DNA of 35,292 nt from Pseudanabaena sp. SR411 (GTDB lineage Bacteria; Cyanobacteriota; Cyanobacteriia; Pseudanabaenales; Pseudanabaenaceae): contig NZ_NDHW01000107.1 of the NCBI RefSeq assembly GCF_002251945.1, positions 1 to 35,292 on the forward strand, read 5' to 3'. A program made the position numbers and the translations under genes. A model generated the notes under the pieces. The model was not told where the DNA came from. It saw nothing but the letters and a program-made list of their open reading frames with translations, and searched no databases. Shown piece after piece: positions 17,025-24,816 of this stretch (within the stretch, counting starts at the first letter, position 1; each line of letters starts with the position of its first letter).

Positions 17025-17453
17025 GGTTTTAAACCATTCGCCTCCGTGAAATCGCCAACGCGGAAAGATGACTCGCATGAGTGTTTGTGAGGCTGTAAAT
17101 ACGGCTAGCCAAATACAAGAATAGTGGAGTAAAAATTTGTCGAGGGGAATATTCGCACTCAACCAGCTAATTTTCAAGATACTACTAATCAAAAATTTGA
17201 AGGGAACATAAAAGAAAAAGGCTTCCCAAATTCCTGCGGCTAATTGTAATATTGCTGACCAATCGTGATCCCAACGGAGAGTTTGCAATTGGTTGTAAAC
17301 AATATCCCACATACATCCTAAAACGGCGATCGCGAGGAGGACTTGAAAATAGAGCGATTCACCATTGAGGCTAAAGGGAATGGTGACGAGTACTCCCAAT
17401 GTTCCCAACAGTAAGATCCGAGTTTGCCATCTTCCGATTAATGTAGGAGTCAT
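17013..17453 (-). CDS. Small membrane protein, unknown function
   Basis: A 146-residue protein with about four membrane segments: ILLLGTLGVLVTIPFSL (about 13-29), LYFQVLLAIAVLGCMWDIV (about 34-52), an amphipathic region with AAGIWEAFFFYVPFKFLI (about 73-90), and YSCIWLAVFTASQTLMRVI (about 111-129). It ends in a basic tail, FHGGEWFKTRKR. It resembles conserved cyanobacterial membrane proteins but I cannot name the family. Perfect or near-perfect 25-bp palindromes bracket it: one covers its stop codon, the other ends 9 bases before its start. No clear Shine-Dalgarno is present. Confidence 0.7.
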   Translation of the reverse strand: MTPTLIGRWQTRILLLGTLGVLVTIPFSLNGESLYFQVLLAIAVLGCMWDIVYNQLQTLRWDHDWSAILQLAAGIWEAFFFYVPFKFLISSILKISWLSANIPLDKFLLHYSCIWLAVFTASQTLMRVIFPRWRFHGGEWFKTRKR

Positions 17454-17462
17454 ATCTTATTC

Positions 17463-17515
17463 TAAATAGTTGATGAGATTGCGTCCCTTTGGGACGCAAT
17501 CTCATCAACTATTTA
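17463..17515. repeat. 25-bp perfect palindrome just before a start codon
   Basis: Arms 17463-17487 and 17491-17515, loop TTT closed by GTCCC/GGGAC. It ends 9 bases upstream of the ATG of the minus-strand gene 17013-17453. A second, imperfect hairpin follows at about 17536-17579 (TTTTTTGTAGGAGCG against ACTCATACAAAAAA), then GGATTGCTATA, an end sequence shared with other elements here. Confidence 0.85.
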
Positions 17516-17633
17516 ATCTCATAAATTGGAATTTTTTTGTTTTTTGTAGGAGCGTCCCCAAGGGGTACTCATACAAAAAACTTGAGGATTGCTATATATT
17601 TGAAATCAAACAGCTTTGGCTTTGTAAGTAATT

Positions 17634-18122
17634 ATGTCGGAACTAACTTTGGCTTGGTTAGAAGCAGGAATTACCAAAAGTTATAGGATTAGTCTGACAA
17701 TGACTCGAATTGGGCGCGATCCTGCTCGGTGCGATTTAGTTTTGACGCATCCCACCGTCTCAGGGTTACATGTGGTGATTTATTTCGATCCCCAAAAACA
17801 GAGCTTTTGGATTAGAAATATGCGTGAATCTAATCCTCCTGTAATTGATGGTCAACGTTTATTGAGTGGGGAAGTTGAATTAAAGATTAATAGTGCGATC
17901 GCTTTAGGTCAACAAATATTACAAGTCACCACAATTGAGATTGATCCACCAAGTCAAGCACCGATTTCTCGCAATCCAGATCATGTATATGGATTGCAAT
18001 GCCCCAATTTAAAATGTGCCAAAATTTCTTCCTATGAGCGAATTACCTTAGTATGTCCTTGGTGTGGTACTTCACTAGCGGGAGCAGCGAGTAGTATTTT
18101 ACCGTCTCAATCTGTCTTATAA
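17634..18122 (+). CDS. FHA-domain protein with C-terminal zinc ribbon
   Basis: A 162-residue protein. Residues about 1-105 form a forkhead-associated domain, which binds phosphothreonine: MTRIGRDPARCDLVLTHPTVSGLHVVIYF (about 23-51) contains the GR, S-x-x-H core (here SGLH), and later SNPPVIDGQRL gives the loop near the canonical N-G. Residues about 122-146 hold a zinc ribbon, CPNLKC and CPWC (CX4C and CX2C). FHA plus zinc ribbon suggests a phospho-dependent adaptor. It is followed 13 bases later by another FHA gene, so the two are very probably an operon. Partner kinases are not in this window. Confidence 0.82.
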   Translation: MSELTLAWLEAGITKSYRISLTMTRIGRDPARCDLVLTHPTVSGLHVVIYFDPQKQSFWIRNMRESNPPVIDGQRLLSGEVELKINSAIALGQQILQVTTIEIDPPSQAPISRNPDHVYGLQCPNLKCAKISSYERITLVCPWCGTSLAGAASSILPSQSVL

Positions 18123-18135
18123 AGATTTGAAACCT

Positions 18136-20145
18136 ATGCAGATTTCTGTTCAATTAAGTTGGTTAGAAATAACAACCAATCAGCCGCAATCTTTGCAACT
18201 GAATTTACCGATCGCCATTGGTAAAGATGTAACTTCATTGCCAGAGAGCATAGATGGACATCAAGTAGCACAGGTGATATTAGGCGATCGCTCAGTGTCT
18301 CGATACCATGCATTGCTAATGCTTGAGCAGGGAAATGTATTGGTAATCGATCAAAATAGTACTAATGGAATTTTAGTTAATGGAGTTTTGGTTGGTCGGG
18401 GAATGGAACTTCGCAAGGTGCTAGCCACTGGTGATCGCCTCACAATTGGACGATATGAAATAGCGATCGCCTTTGATGTGCCTGCTATAAGTCAACCAAC
18501 TACTACAGGATCGCCAAATAACACTGTTAAATCATCATCCGCAAATCCCACGATTTTATTTAATCCCGAAACAGGTTTACCCCAAGCGAATGTCACTCAG
18601 CCAAGTTTAGCTAGTTCTTCTAATTTCCCTCCAGACTTCTTTCAATTGCCAGTCGTGGAAGTGCAGTCACTACACCGGACAGGGCTGCCTGTGCATGAAA
18701 CGACTTACGGCGCGATCGGGGGAGGATTAGGAAGTTATATTTGGGTGGATTATCTACGGATTTTTGGTGTAGCTGCTGATCAAATTGTGGCGTTAGGCTT
18801 GGAGCCTCAACCCTATGCAAGGTATAAACGGCTGTGCCTCAATTCACAAATTCCTTTATATGAGAGGTTGCGCTCTAATTCTGATTCTTGTCCAGATAAT
18901 ATTTGGGGATTTCCTAGTTATGCATGGCGTGAGGCTTGGCATGATTTTACTCGCGGCAGGATTAATCAGGCTTGCAAATACCTTTGGCAGGTGTTTGCGG
19001 AACCTGATCTAGCAGAAACCTATACACCAAGATCTGGAAATGTGTTTGACTCCATTGATCGCGAGGTTCATCGGATTGGTTGGGACAAGATCTATCGCTA
19101 TGGGCGGGTGCGATCGCTACGGAAAACCAATGATGGACGCTATGCGATCGCCTATTCACTTGGGCAGGGGCATCATGCTTTTTTAGTTGCTAAGTATCTG
19201 CATTTAGCGATGGGTTATGCCGCCATTCAGTTCTTGCCAGATCTACAAACTTACCGTAGCCAGACAGAAGACTTTCGTGCCGTGGTCAATGGCTATGAGG
19301 AGCATGAACATATTTATCAACATCTAGAAAGTCATGGCGGTACTGTATTAATCCGTGGACGTGGCATTGTAGCCTCGCGAATCGTGCAACGTATTCATGA
19401 AGTGAGTCAGCGATCGCCACAGCAAAAAATCAATCTCTTACACCTGATGCGATCGCCGAAAGCAAAAGGCAATAGTTATGGTAGCGCTCAACGTCCTGTC
19501 GAAAACCACTATGAATTTCAACCCTTTAACTGGCCAAAAGCTTGTTGGGGTGGGGATTTGCGTGCTGTTCTTGAAGAGGCTGATCCGCAGACTCGACAAA
19601 CTTTGCTCAAGGATTGGGGCGGCACAACTACAGCCGATCGCCATGACTGGAAACAGATTGTGCAAACGGGCTTGAATGAAGGTTGGTATCAAATTACCTT
19701 TGGGGCTGTCGAAAAGGTGGAACAACTCCCAGATCGGCGCACTGCTACATATATCCGTCCGCACCAAATGGAAGGAATTTTGCAGTTAACAGCCGACTTT
19801 ATTATTGATGCCACAGGTTTAGATGCGAAGGTGCAAACTAATCCAATTTATGCCGATTTGCTTGATTGCTATCAGATACCGATCAATGCTTTGGGTAGAT
19901 TAAATGTGACCAATGACTTTGAGATTGCTGAGCTTCGCAATAATGATGGTGGTAGAGTCTATGCATCGGGAGCAGCAACGTTAGGGAATTCCTATGCCGC
20001 AGTCGATAGTTTTTTAGGTTTGCAATTTGCAGCACTGCGATCGGTTGATAGTTTAGTTGCGGCTCGCGCTCCCCATTTGCATAATCTCAATGGCTGGCGA
20101 TCGTTTTCTCAATGGGTGAAATGGGTAAAAAATCAGTCACCTTAA
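18136..20145 (+). CDS. FHA domain fused to a flavoprotein-like oxidoreductase
   Basis: A 669-residue protein from ATG at 18136; a TTG at 18127 would add three residues. Residues about 20-115 are a classic FHA domain: DRSVSRYHALLMLEQGNVLVIDQNSTNGILVNG (S-x-x-H and the N-G motif). About 50 residues of Ser/Thr/Pro linker follow. From about 185 onward a Rossmann-type dinucleotide fold begins (AIGGGLGSYIWVDYL, about 191-205), with a likely second nucleotide motif near GTVLIRGRGIVASRIV (about 405) and FIIDATGLDAK (about 558), as in FAD/NAD(P)-dependent flavoproteins. ASGAATLGNSYAAVDSFLGLQFAA (about 613) resembles the flavin-binding C-terminal motif. The substrate is unknown. Phospho-threonine recognition may target the enzyme (inference). 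Confidence 0.8.
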   Translation: MQISVQLSWLEITTNQPQSLQLNLPIAIGKDVTSLPESIDGHQVAQVILGDRSVSRYHALLMLEQGNVLVIDQNSTNGILVNGVLVGRGMELRKVLATGDRLTIGRYEIAIAFDVPAISQPTTTGSPNNTVKSSSANPTILFNPETGLPQANVTQPSLASSSNFPPDFFQLPVVEVQSLHRTGLPVHETTYGAIGGGLGSYIWVDYLRIFGVAADQIVALGLEPQPYARYKRLCLNSQIPLYERLRSNSDSCPDNIWGFPSYAWREAWHDFTRGRINQACKYLWQVFAEPDLAETYTPRSGNVFDSIDREVHRIGWDKIYRYGRVRSLRKTNDGRYAIAYSLGQGHHAFLVAKYLHLAMGYAAIQFLPDLQTYRSQTEDFRAVVNGYEEHEHIYQHLESHGGTVLIRGRGIVASRIVQRIHEVSQRSPQQKINLLHLMRSPKAKGNSYGSAQRPVENHYEFQPFNWPKACWGGDLRAVLEEADPQTRQTLLKDWGGTTTADRHDWKQIVQTGLNEGWYQITFGAVEKVEQLPDRRTATYIRPHQMEGILQLTADFIIDATGLDAKVQTNPIYADLLDCYQIPINALGRLNVTNDFEIAELRNNDGGRVYASGAATLGNSYAAVDSFLGLQFAALRSVDSLVAARAPHLHNLNGWRSFSQWVKWVKNQSP

Positions 20146-20148
20146 GAA

Positions 20149-20314
20149 ACTCATGTTACGCAGAGTGAATATCTGCCCTCATCCCCCAGCCCCTTCTCCC
20201 AGAGCGGGAGAAGGGGAGCAAGAGAAATAAAATATTAGTTTTTCTGGTTCCCCTCGCCCTTAATGGGAGAGGGGCTAGGGGTGAGGGTATCAGCAACTTC
20301 TGCGTAACATGAGT
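20149..20314. mobile_element. MITE with 6-bp target duplication
   Basis: 166-bp element with terminal inverted repeats ACTCATGTTACGCAGA and TCTGCGTAACATGAGT (perfect 16 bp), flanked by the direct repeat TAAGAA (20143-20148 and 20315-20320). Inside are C-run/G-run palindromes (CCCCTTCTCCC...GGGAGAAGGGG, CCCCTCGCCC...GAGGGG). It has no coding capacity. Confidence 0.85.
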
Positions 20315-20329
20315 TAAGAAAGCATTTAG

Positions 20330-20480
20330 AAACCATTTAAGAATTGTATTTTTAGCCCCCCTAGCCCCCCAATTCTGGGGGGAACCATATTTAAGTCCCC
20401 CAGAATTGGGGGATTTAGGGGGCTAAACACCTAGAGCTTTAAACAAGATTTTAAAGGTCATGTAATTCTTAAATGGGTTT
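20330..20480. mobile_element. C/G-run MITE, copy 1
   Basis: Terminal inverted repeats AAACCATTTAAGAATT (20330-20345) and AATTCTTAAATGGGTTT (20464-20480, one mismatch). The interior is a long palindrome of C- and G-runs, AGCCCCCCTAGCCCCCC to GGGGGATTTAGGGGGCT. A second copy is at 34949. It lies 10 bases after the preceding MITE's target duplication. Confidence 0.8.
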
Positions 20481-20508
20481 TAAAAGTGTTGCTTAGCAAC
20501 ACTTTTAA
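20480..20508. repeat. Palindrome, TTA loop
   Basis: Perfect 13-bp arms (20480-20492 with 20496-20508), loop TTA closed by TTGC/GCAA. It begins at the last base of the preceding MITE and lies upstream of the Na+/H+ antiporter. With the two MITEs it fills most of the 438-base gap 20146-20583. Confidence 0.8.
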
Positions 20509-20583
20509 TAAAAATATTGGGGTTTACTGAAACCCAAAGTGTTGTAGTTTTGCCCTATATATTCCCCAAATCCCTCAAATATT

Positions 20584-22206
20584 GTGATTCGTTATCTTTT
20601 TATTAATACTTTAACCAGTCCTGCATTGCAGCCGACAGCTCCGACAACTACCAGTGAATTTACGGGACTAGTAAGCACATTAATCATTCTGCTGATCGTA
20701 GCCACAGCCGTTGCTTTGATTACTAGACGCTTGCGGATTTCCTATGTTGTTGGTTTAGTGTTAGCAGGCTTAGCGATTCCCAAACAGATATTACCAGCTT
20801 CCATCGGCTTAGATCCTGAGGTAATCTTAAATCTGTTTTTGCCGATTTTAATTTTTGAAGCCTCGATAAATACCGATATCAGTAGACTTCGCGGCACGAT
20901 TAAGCCAATTTTGTTACTGGCTGGTCCTGGCGTAATTCTGTCTGCGACGATCACAGCGACATTACTCAAGTTTGGTATTAACCTTGCATGGATTACAGCC
21001 TGTGCGGTAGGAGTGATCTTAACGATTACGGACACGGTTTCGGTGATTGTCGCTTTTAGAAATGTGACTGTACCGCGACCACTTGCGACCATTGTAGAGG
21101 GGGAAAGCCTTTTTAATGATGGAATTGCCTTAGTTTTACTCAGTATAATCACCACAATTTTTACTAAGGGTTCATTCACTATTGGAGAAGGAGTTCAGCA
21201 AATTTTTATTGCCTTTGTTGGTGGTAGCGTTTTGGGATTGGGACTGGGATATCTCTGTGTGGGCTTATTTCAGCAGTTAGATGATGCGTTGAGTAATATT
21301 TTATTGACAGTTGCTGTATCGTTAGGGACTTTCCAGATTGGGCATTCTCTAGGAGTTTCCAGTGCGATCGCAGTAATGATTGCGGGATTAGTAATCGGGA
21401 ATCTTGGATTTCGCCAAACCTCGGCTCCCACGGAAGTGAGTTTGGTCAATTTCTGGGAATATGCCGCCTTTGGTGCGAACACTTTTATATTTTTACTTGT
21501 GGGGATTGAAGTTAATCCTGTGAGCCTATATAACACTGCTCCAGCAGCACTATTCGCAATTCTCGCATATCAAATTGGGAGAGTTGTGGCAATCTATCCA
21601 TTACTATACTTACTTAGCTTCTTTGATCGTCCTATTCCGCTGCGGTGGCAACATGTCTTGATTTTAGGAAATGTCAAAGGTTCCCTATCGATGGCACTCA
21701 CTTTGAGTTTACCCTTTGGTTTGCCAGAGCGAATGCAAGTGATTACTCTAGTTTTTAGTACAGTGCTACTTTCATTAGTAGGACAAGGGTTGAGTTTATC
21801 TTGGCTAGTGAAACGGTTAAATTTATCGCAGCCATCACCAACTAAACAGCAAATCGAATCTCTGCAACTAAATCTCATCGCCTCAAAGGCTGCTCAAAGG
21901 GAATTAGCGAGTTTGTTAGAGTCAGGGAGTCTTCCAAAATCTCTATACGAAGAATTATTTGCCAGCTATCAGGCAAGAATTGCATCCTCAGAGCATGAAC
22001 TGCGAGATCTGTATAATCAAACAACGATCGCTGACTTAGACAATGACGAAGATCAGCAACATTTAGGGGGAATCCACCGCCGACTTTATCTTGCTGAGAA
22101 AGTGGCGATCAACGATGCACTCCGTAAAGGGTTGCTTTCCGATGATGCTGGTCAAGCCTATCTCAAGATACTCAACGAGAAACTTTTATCCTTGAAAGAT
22201 GATTAG
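20584..22206 (+). CDS. Na+/H+ antiporter, CPA1 (NhaP-type)
   Basis: A 540-residue cation:proton antiporter. About twelve membrane segments span residues 25-420. The CPA1 core is recognisable: VILTITDTVSVIVAFRN (about 142-158; the family usually has TDP here) and VEGESLFNDGIALVL (about 170-184), in which the ND pair binds the cation. A hydrophilic cytoplasmic tail of about 110 residues (from about 430) is predicted helical. It resembles cyanobacterial NhaS1-type exchangers. The start is GTG at 20584; the first 25 residues are not strongly conserved. Its stop overlaps head-on with the stop of the RCK gene, and no terminator lies between. Confidence 0.9.
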   Translation: MIRYLFINTLTSPALQPTAPTTTSEFTGLVSTLIILLIVATAVALITRRLRISYVVGLVLAGLAIPKQILPASIGLDPEVILNLFLPILIFEASINTDISRLRGTIKPILLLAGPGVILSATITATLLKFGINLAWITACAVGVILTITDTVSVIVAFRNVTVPRPLATIVEGESLFNDGIALVLLSIITTIFTKGSFTIGEGVQQIFIAFVGGSVLGLGLGYLCVGLFQQLDDALSNILLTVAVSLGTFQIGHSLGVSSAIAVMIAGLVIGNLGFRQTSAPTEVSLVNFWEYAAFGANTFIFLLVGIEVNPVSLYNTAPAALFAILAYQIGRVVAIYPLLYLLSFFDRPIPLRWQHVLILGNVKGSLSMALTLSLPFGLPERMQVITLVFSTVLLSLVGQGLSLSWLVKRLNLSQPSPTKQQIESLQLNLIASKAAQRELASLLESGSLPKSLYEELFASYQARIASSEHELRDLYNQTTIADLDNDEDQQHLGGIHRRLYLAEKVAINDALRKGLLSDDAGQAYLKILNEKLLSLKDD

Positions 22207-22880
22207 GAACATAACCCCATGAAATCAAGCAGTTGCTTGACAAGACTAGGTTTAGTGACTACTAAAATTGTGGAACCTCCTTCCAGCATGGTGCTGCCAT
22301 TGGGAACCATTAGATCTTCATGGGGATGGGCTTGATAGCCAATGATCAGAGTACCTGTGGGGAAGTGCGGATTTTGAGCGATTTCGGCAACGGTGCGATT
22401 TACAATTGAGCATAACTGTGGAATGGATAGCTTGATTACTTCCACTTGACCTTGCTCAAAGTGCATCATCGCATCAACTTGAGGATATTCGATCGCATTG
22501 ACAATCCGTGAAATCGCTAACTCAGCTGTGCCGATAATATGCGTTGCTCCAGCCAGTTCATAGGGTTCGGCAAAGTCGCGATCGCTCATTCGCACCATAA
22601 TTTGTGATACCCCGTAATGCTTGGAAAGGGTGACCATAGCGAGATTAAGGGCATCTTCGCGTAGGGCGGCAATAAAAGTATGACATTTGCGAATTCCTGC
22701 CTCTAGTAATACGGTTGTGTTGACGGCACTACCTTCAAAAGCCATCACCCCAATTTTTTCACGGGCATATTGACATGCCATCGGATCGGTGTCGATAACG
22801 GCGATCGTATGCCCCATATTGAGCAGGGTTTTTGCTAGGTCTAAGCCCATCATGCCTGCACCACCAATGAGAATGTACAT
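22203..22880 (-). CDS. TrkA/RCK-type NAD-binding potassium transport regulator
   Basis: A 225-residue protein from ATG at 22880; an upstream ATG at 22946 would translate through a palindrome and is rejected. The RCK_N Rossmann domain starts MYILIGGAGMMGLDLAKTL with GxGxxG-like GGAGMMG (residues 6-12), and the acidic VIDTD (about 30-34) ends the second strand, typical of NAD(H) binding. An RCK_C domain follows from about residue 145 (VEVIKLSIPQLCSIVNRTVAEI...). Such proteins gate K+ channels or Trk/Ktr transporters as soluble rings. Its partner membrane subunit is not in the window, although a Na+/H+ antiporter converges on it. A hairpin covers its Shine-Dalgarno. Confidence 0.9.
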   Translation of the reverse strand: MYILIGGAGMMGLDLAKTLLNMGHTIAVIDTDPMACQYAREKIGVMAFEGSAVNTTVLLEAGIRKCHTFIAALREDALNLAMVTLSKHYGVSQIMVRMSDRDFAEPYELAGATHIIGTAELAISRIVNAIEYPQVDAMMHFEQGQVEVIKLSIPQLCSIVNRTVAEIAQNPHFPTGTLIIGYQAHPHEDLMVPNGSTMLEGGSTILVVTKPSLVKQLLDFMGLCS

Positions 22881-22881
22881 T

Positions 22882-22946
22882 GTGAATCCTCGATTAAGAT
22901 TAAAAGTGCTGCTTTGCAGCACTTTTAATCTTAATCGAGGATTCAC
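22882..22946. promoter_or_regulatory. 31-bp perfect palindrome over the RCK ribosome-binding site
   Basis: Arms 22882-22912 and 22916-22946 match without error; the loop is TTT closed by GCTGC/GCAGC. On the minus strand the only visible Shine-Dalgarno, GAGG (22888-22891), lies in the stem 7 bases before the ATG at 22880. If the RNA folds, translation initiation would be blocked. Confidence 0.85.
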
Positions 22947-22987
22947 TTGAATCTAAACCCTGAAAAGATTACGGTGACAGATATAAA

Positions 22988-24784
22988 TTAAAAACCTGTA
23001 ATCAATAAATTTTTGGCAGCATTAGCCTCAACAGGTCTAGAGAAGAAATATCCTTGGCAAAACTCACACTTTAATTCGCGGATCTGATCGAGCTGATCTT
23101 GAGTTTCTACACCTTCGGCGATCGTAAACATGTCCAAACTCTTAGCCAGTGCAATAATCGCCCTAATAATCTCCGTGTTTTTGCCATTTTTGCCAATTCG
23201 CATCACAAAAGAGCGATCAATCTTGAGATGATCAATGGGGAGGCGATGCAGATAACTCAACGAAGAATAGCCCGTCCCAAAATCATCAATACTTAATTGA
23301 ATCTGCCGATCGCGTAGTTGGGAGATAATTTTGCCCGCAAATTCAGCATTCTCCATAATGTCGCTTTCGGTGATTTCTAACCTTAAAGAATTTCCTGTAA
23401 TTCCTGTTTCCTGAAGAACGTGATCAATCTGCGCGAGCAAATCAAAGCTCATAAAATGCTTCACAGACAGATTGACATTCATCGTTAAGGACGCATCCGC
23501 AAGCCCTTCATCTCGCCAACTACGCAACTGCTGACAGGCTTGTTGTAATACAAATAAGTCGATCGCCATTACTAGTCCCGTCTCTTCGGCGATCGGAATA
23601 AACTTACTGGGATCAATTAGCCCTTTTTCTGGATGTTTCCAACGTACTAGCGCTTCAAAAGAATCAATTTGGTTATTATTTAAATTAATGATCGGCTGAT
23701 AATAAGCTACCAATTCATGACGCTCTAAGGCATGTCTAAGATCAGATTCTAGCTGAAAGTTATGCAGTGCGCGGCTATGCATAGTTTGCTCAAACATTTG
23801 ATAGCAAGCTTTGCCATTTGCTTTAGCCCGATACATGGCAGTGTCAGCATCACGCAAAATATGTTCGGGTTGCTTGTAAATATCACTACCCATAGCAATG
23901 CCAATACTGACATTTGTAAATACTTGATAGTCTCCAATTTGAAAGGGTGCTGCTAATTCATGGAGGATACCATTGGCGACTTTGATCGTATCAGAGGGCT
24001 TTTCGATATCTTGCAACAAGATCGCAAACTCATCTCCTCCCAGACGACAAAGCATTGTGCCTGGCCGCAGACAAAGTTCAATTCTTCTGGCGATCGATAC
24101 CAATAGCTGATCGCCCACTAAGTGTCCTAGAGAGTCGTTAACCGCTTGAAAGCGATCGCAGTCTAAGAACAAAACTGCAAAATGATAACCTGACTGTTGG
24201 TGGACTTGTTGAAGTAACTGCTCCAAACGCTTCATAAACCAAGTTCGATTGGGCAACCCTGTGAGGACATCGTGCAGGGCTAAATGCAATAGTCGCTCTT
24301 GGACTTGCAAGCGCTCGGCAATTTCCTGCTCTAACTGGGCTGTTCTCTGGCGGACTCGCTGTTCGAGTTCGGTATTGAGTTGACTAATTTCTTTTTGAGC
24401 AGCCCTTAAACTTAAATGAGTTTGGATACGAGCTAAAACTTCTTCTAGCTGAAATGGTTTGGTGATATAGTCTACGCCACCAACACTAAAAGCTTTTACT
24501 TTGTCTAATACTTCATCTAAGGCACTTAAGAAAATTACAGGAATATCGCAGGTCTGTTCGTTAGCTTTTAGTCGCTGGCAAACTTCATAGCCATCGATAT
24601 TCGGCATCATAATATCTAGCAAAATTAGATCGGGCTTGGCGGCTTCAGCCACAGTTAGCGCCATTAACCCTTCAGTGACGCTACGGACTTTATAGCCTTG
24701 CTCTGTCAAAGTTGTCGATAGAAAGCGCAAGTTATTCGGCATATCATCGACTATTAATATATCGCCACTATAATTTCTAGTCAT
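22988..24784 (-). CDS. Response regulator with GGDEF and EAL domains
   Basis: A 598-residue protein that can make and/or break cyclic di-GMP. Residues about 8-125 are a receiver domain: IVDDMPNN, phospho-acceptor Asp in LLDIMMPNIDG (about 55), and TKPF near 108. A coiled coil (about 128-165) leads to a GGDEF domain with an intact RLGGDEFA (about 244-251). The I-site that would be RxxD reads RPGT, so product inhibition may be absent. The EAL domain has FEALVRW (about 376), ESDIMEN, IDDFGTGYSSLSYL, AEGVET and QGYFFSRP, so its metal and catalytic residues are present. The gene follows the hybrid kinase by 32 bases and is probably its output partner. Confidence 0.94.
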   Translation of the reverse strand: MTRNYSGDILIVDDMPNNLRFLSTTLTEQGYKVRSVTEGLMALTVAEAAKPDLILLDIMMPNIDGYEVCQRLKANEQTCDIPVIFLSALDEVLDKVKAFSVGGVDYITKPFQLEEVLARIQTHLSLRAAQKEISQLNTELEQRVRQRTAQLEQEIAERLQVQERLLHLALHDVLTGLPNRTWFMKRLEQLLQQVHQQSGYHFAVLFLDCDRFQAVNDSLGHLVGDQLLVSIARRIELCLRPGTMLCRLGGDEFAILLQDIEKPSDTIKVANGILHELAAPFQIGDYQVFTNVSIGIAMGSDIYKQPEHILRDADTAMYRAKANGKACYQMFEQTMHSRALHNFQLESDLRHALERHELVAYYQPIINLNNNQIDSFEALVRWKHPEKGLIDPSKFIPIAEETGLVMAIDLFVLQQACQQLRSWRDEGLADASLTMNVNLSVKHFMSFDLLAQIDHVLQETGITGNSLRLEITESDIMENAEFAGKIISQLRDRQIQLSIDDFGTGYSSLSYLHRLPIDHLKIDRSFVMRIGKNGKNTEIIRAIIALAKSLDMFTIAEGVETQDQLDQIRELKCEFCQGYFFSRPVEANAAKNLLITGF

Positions 24785-24816
24785 TATTTAGCCGCATCCA
24801 TAGGGCGATCGTTTAA

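Noticed and set aside
20354-20430. G-quadruplex regulatory site from G-runs
   Set aside because: The G- and C-runs belong to a MITE found in two places and pair with each other; no evidence for a separate quadruplex function.
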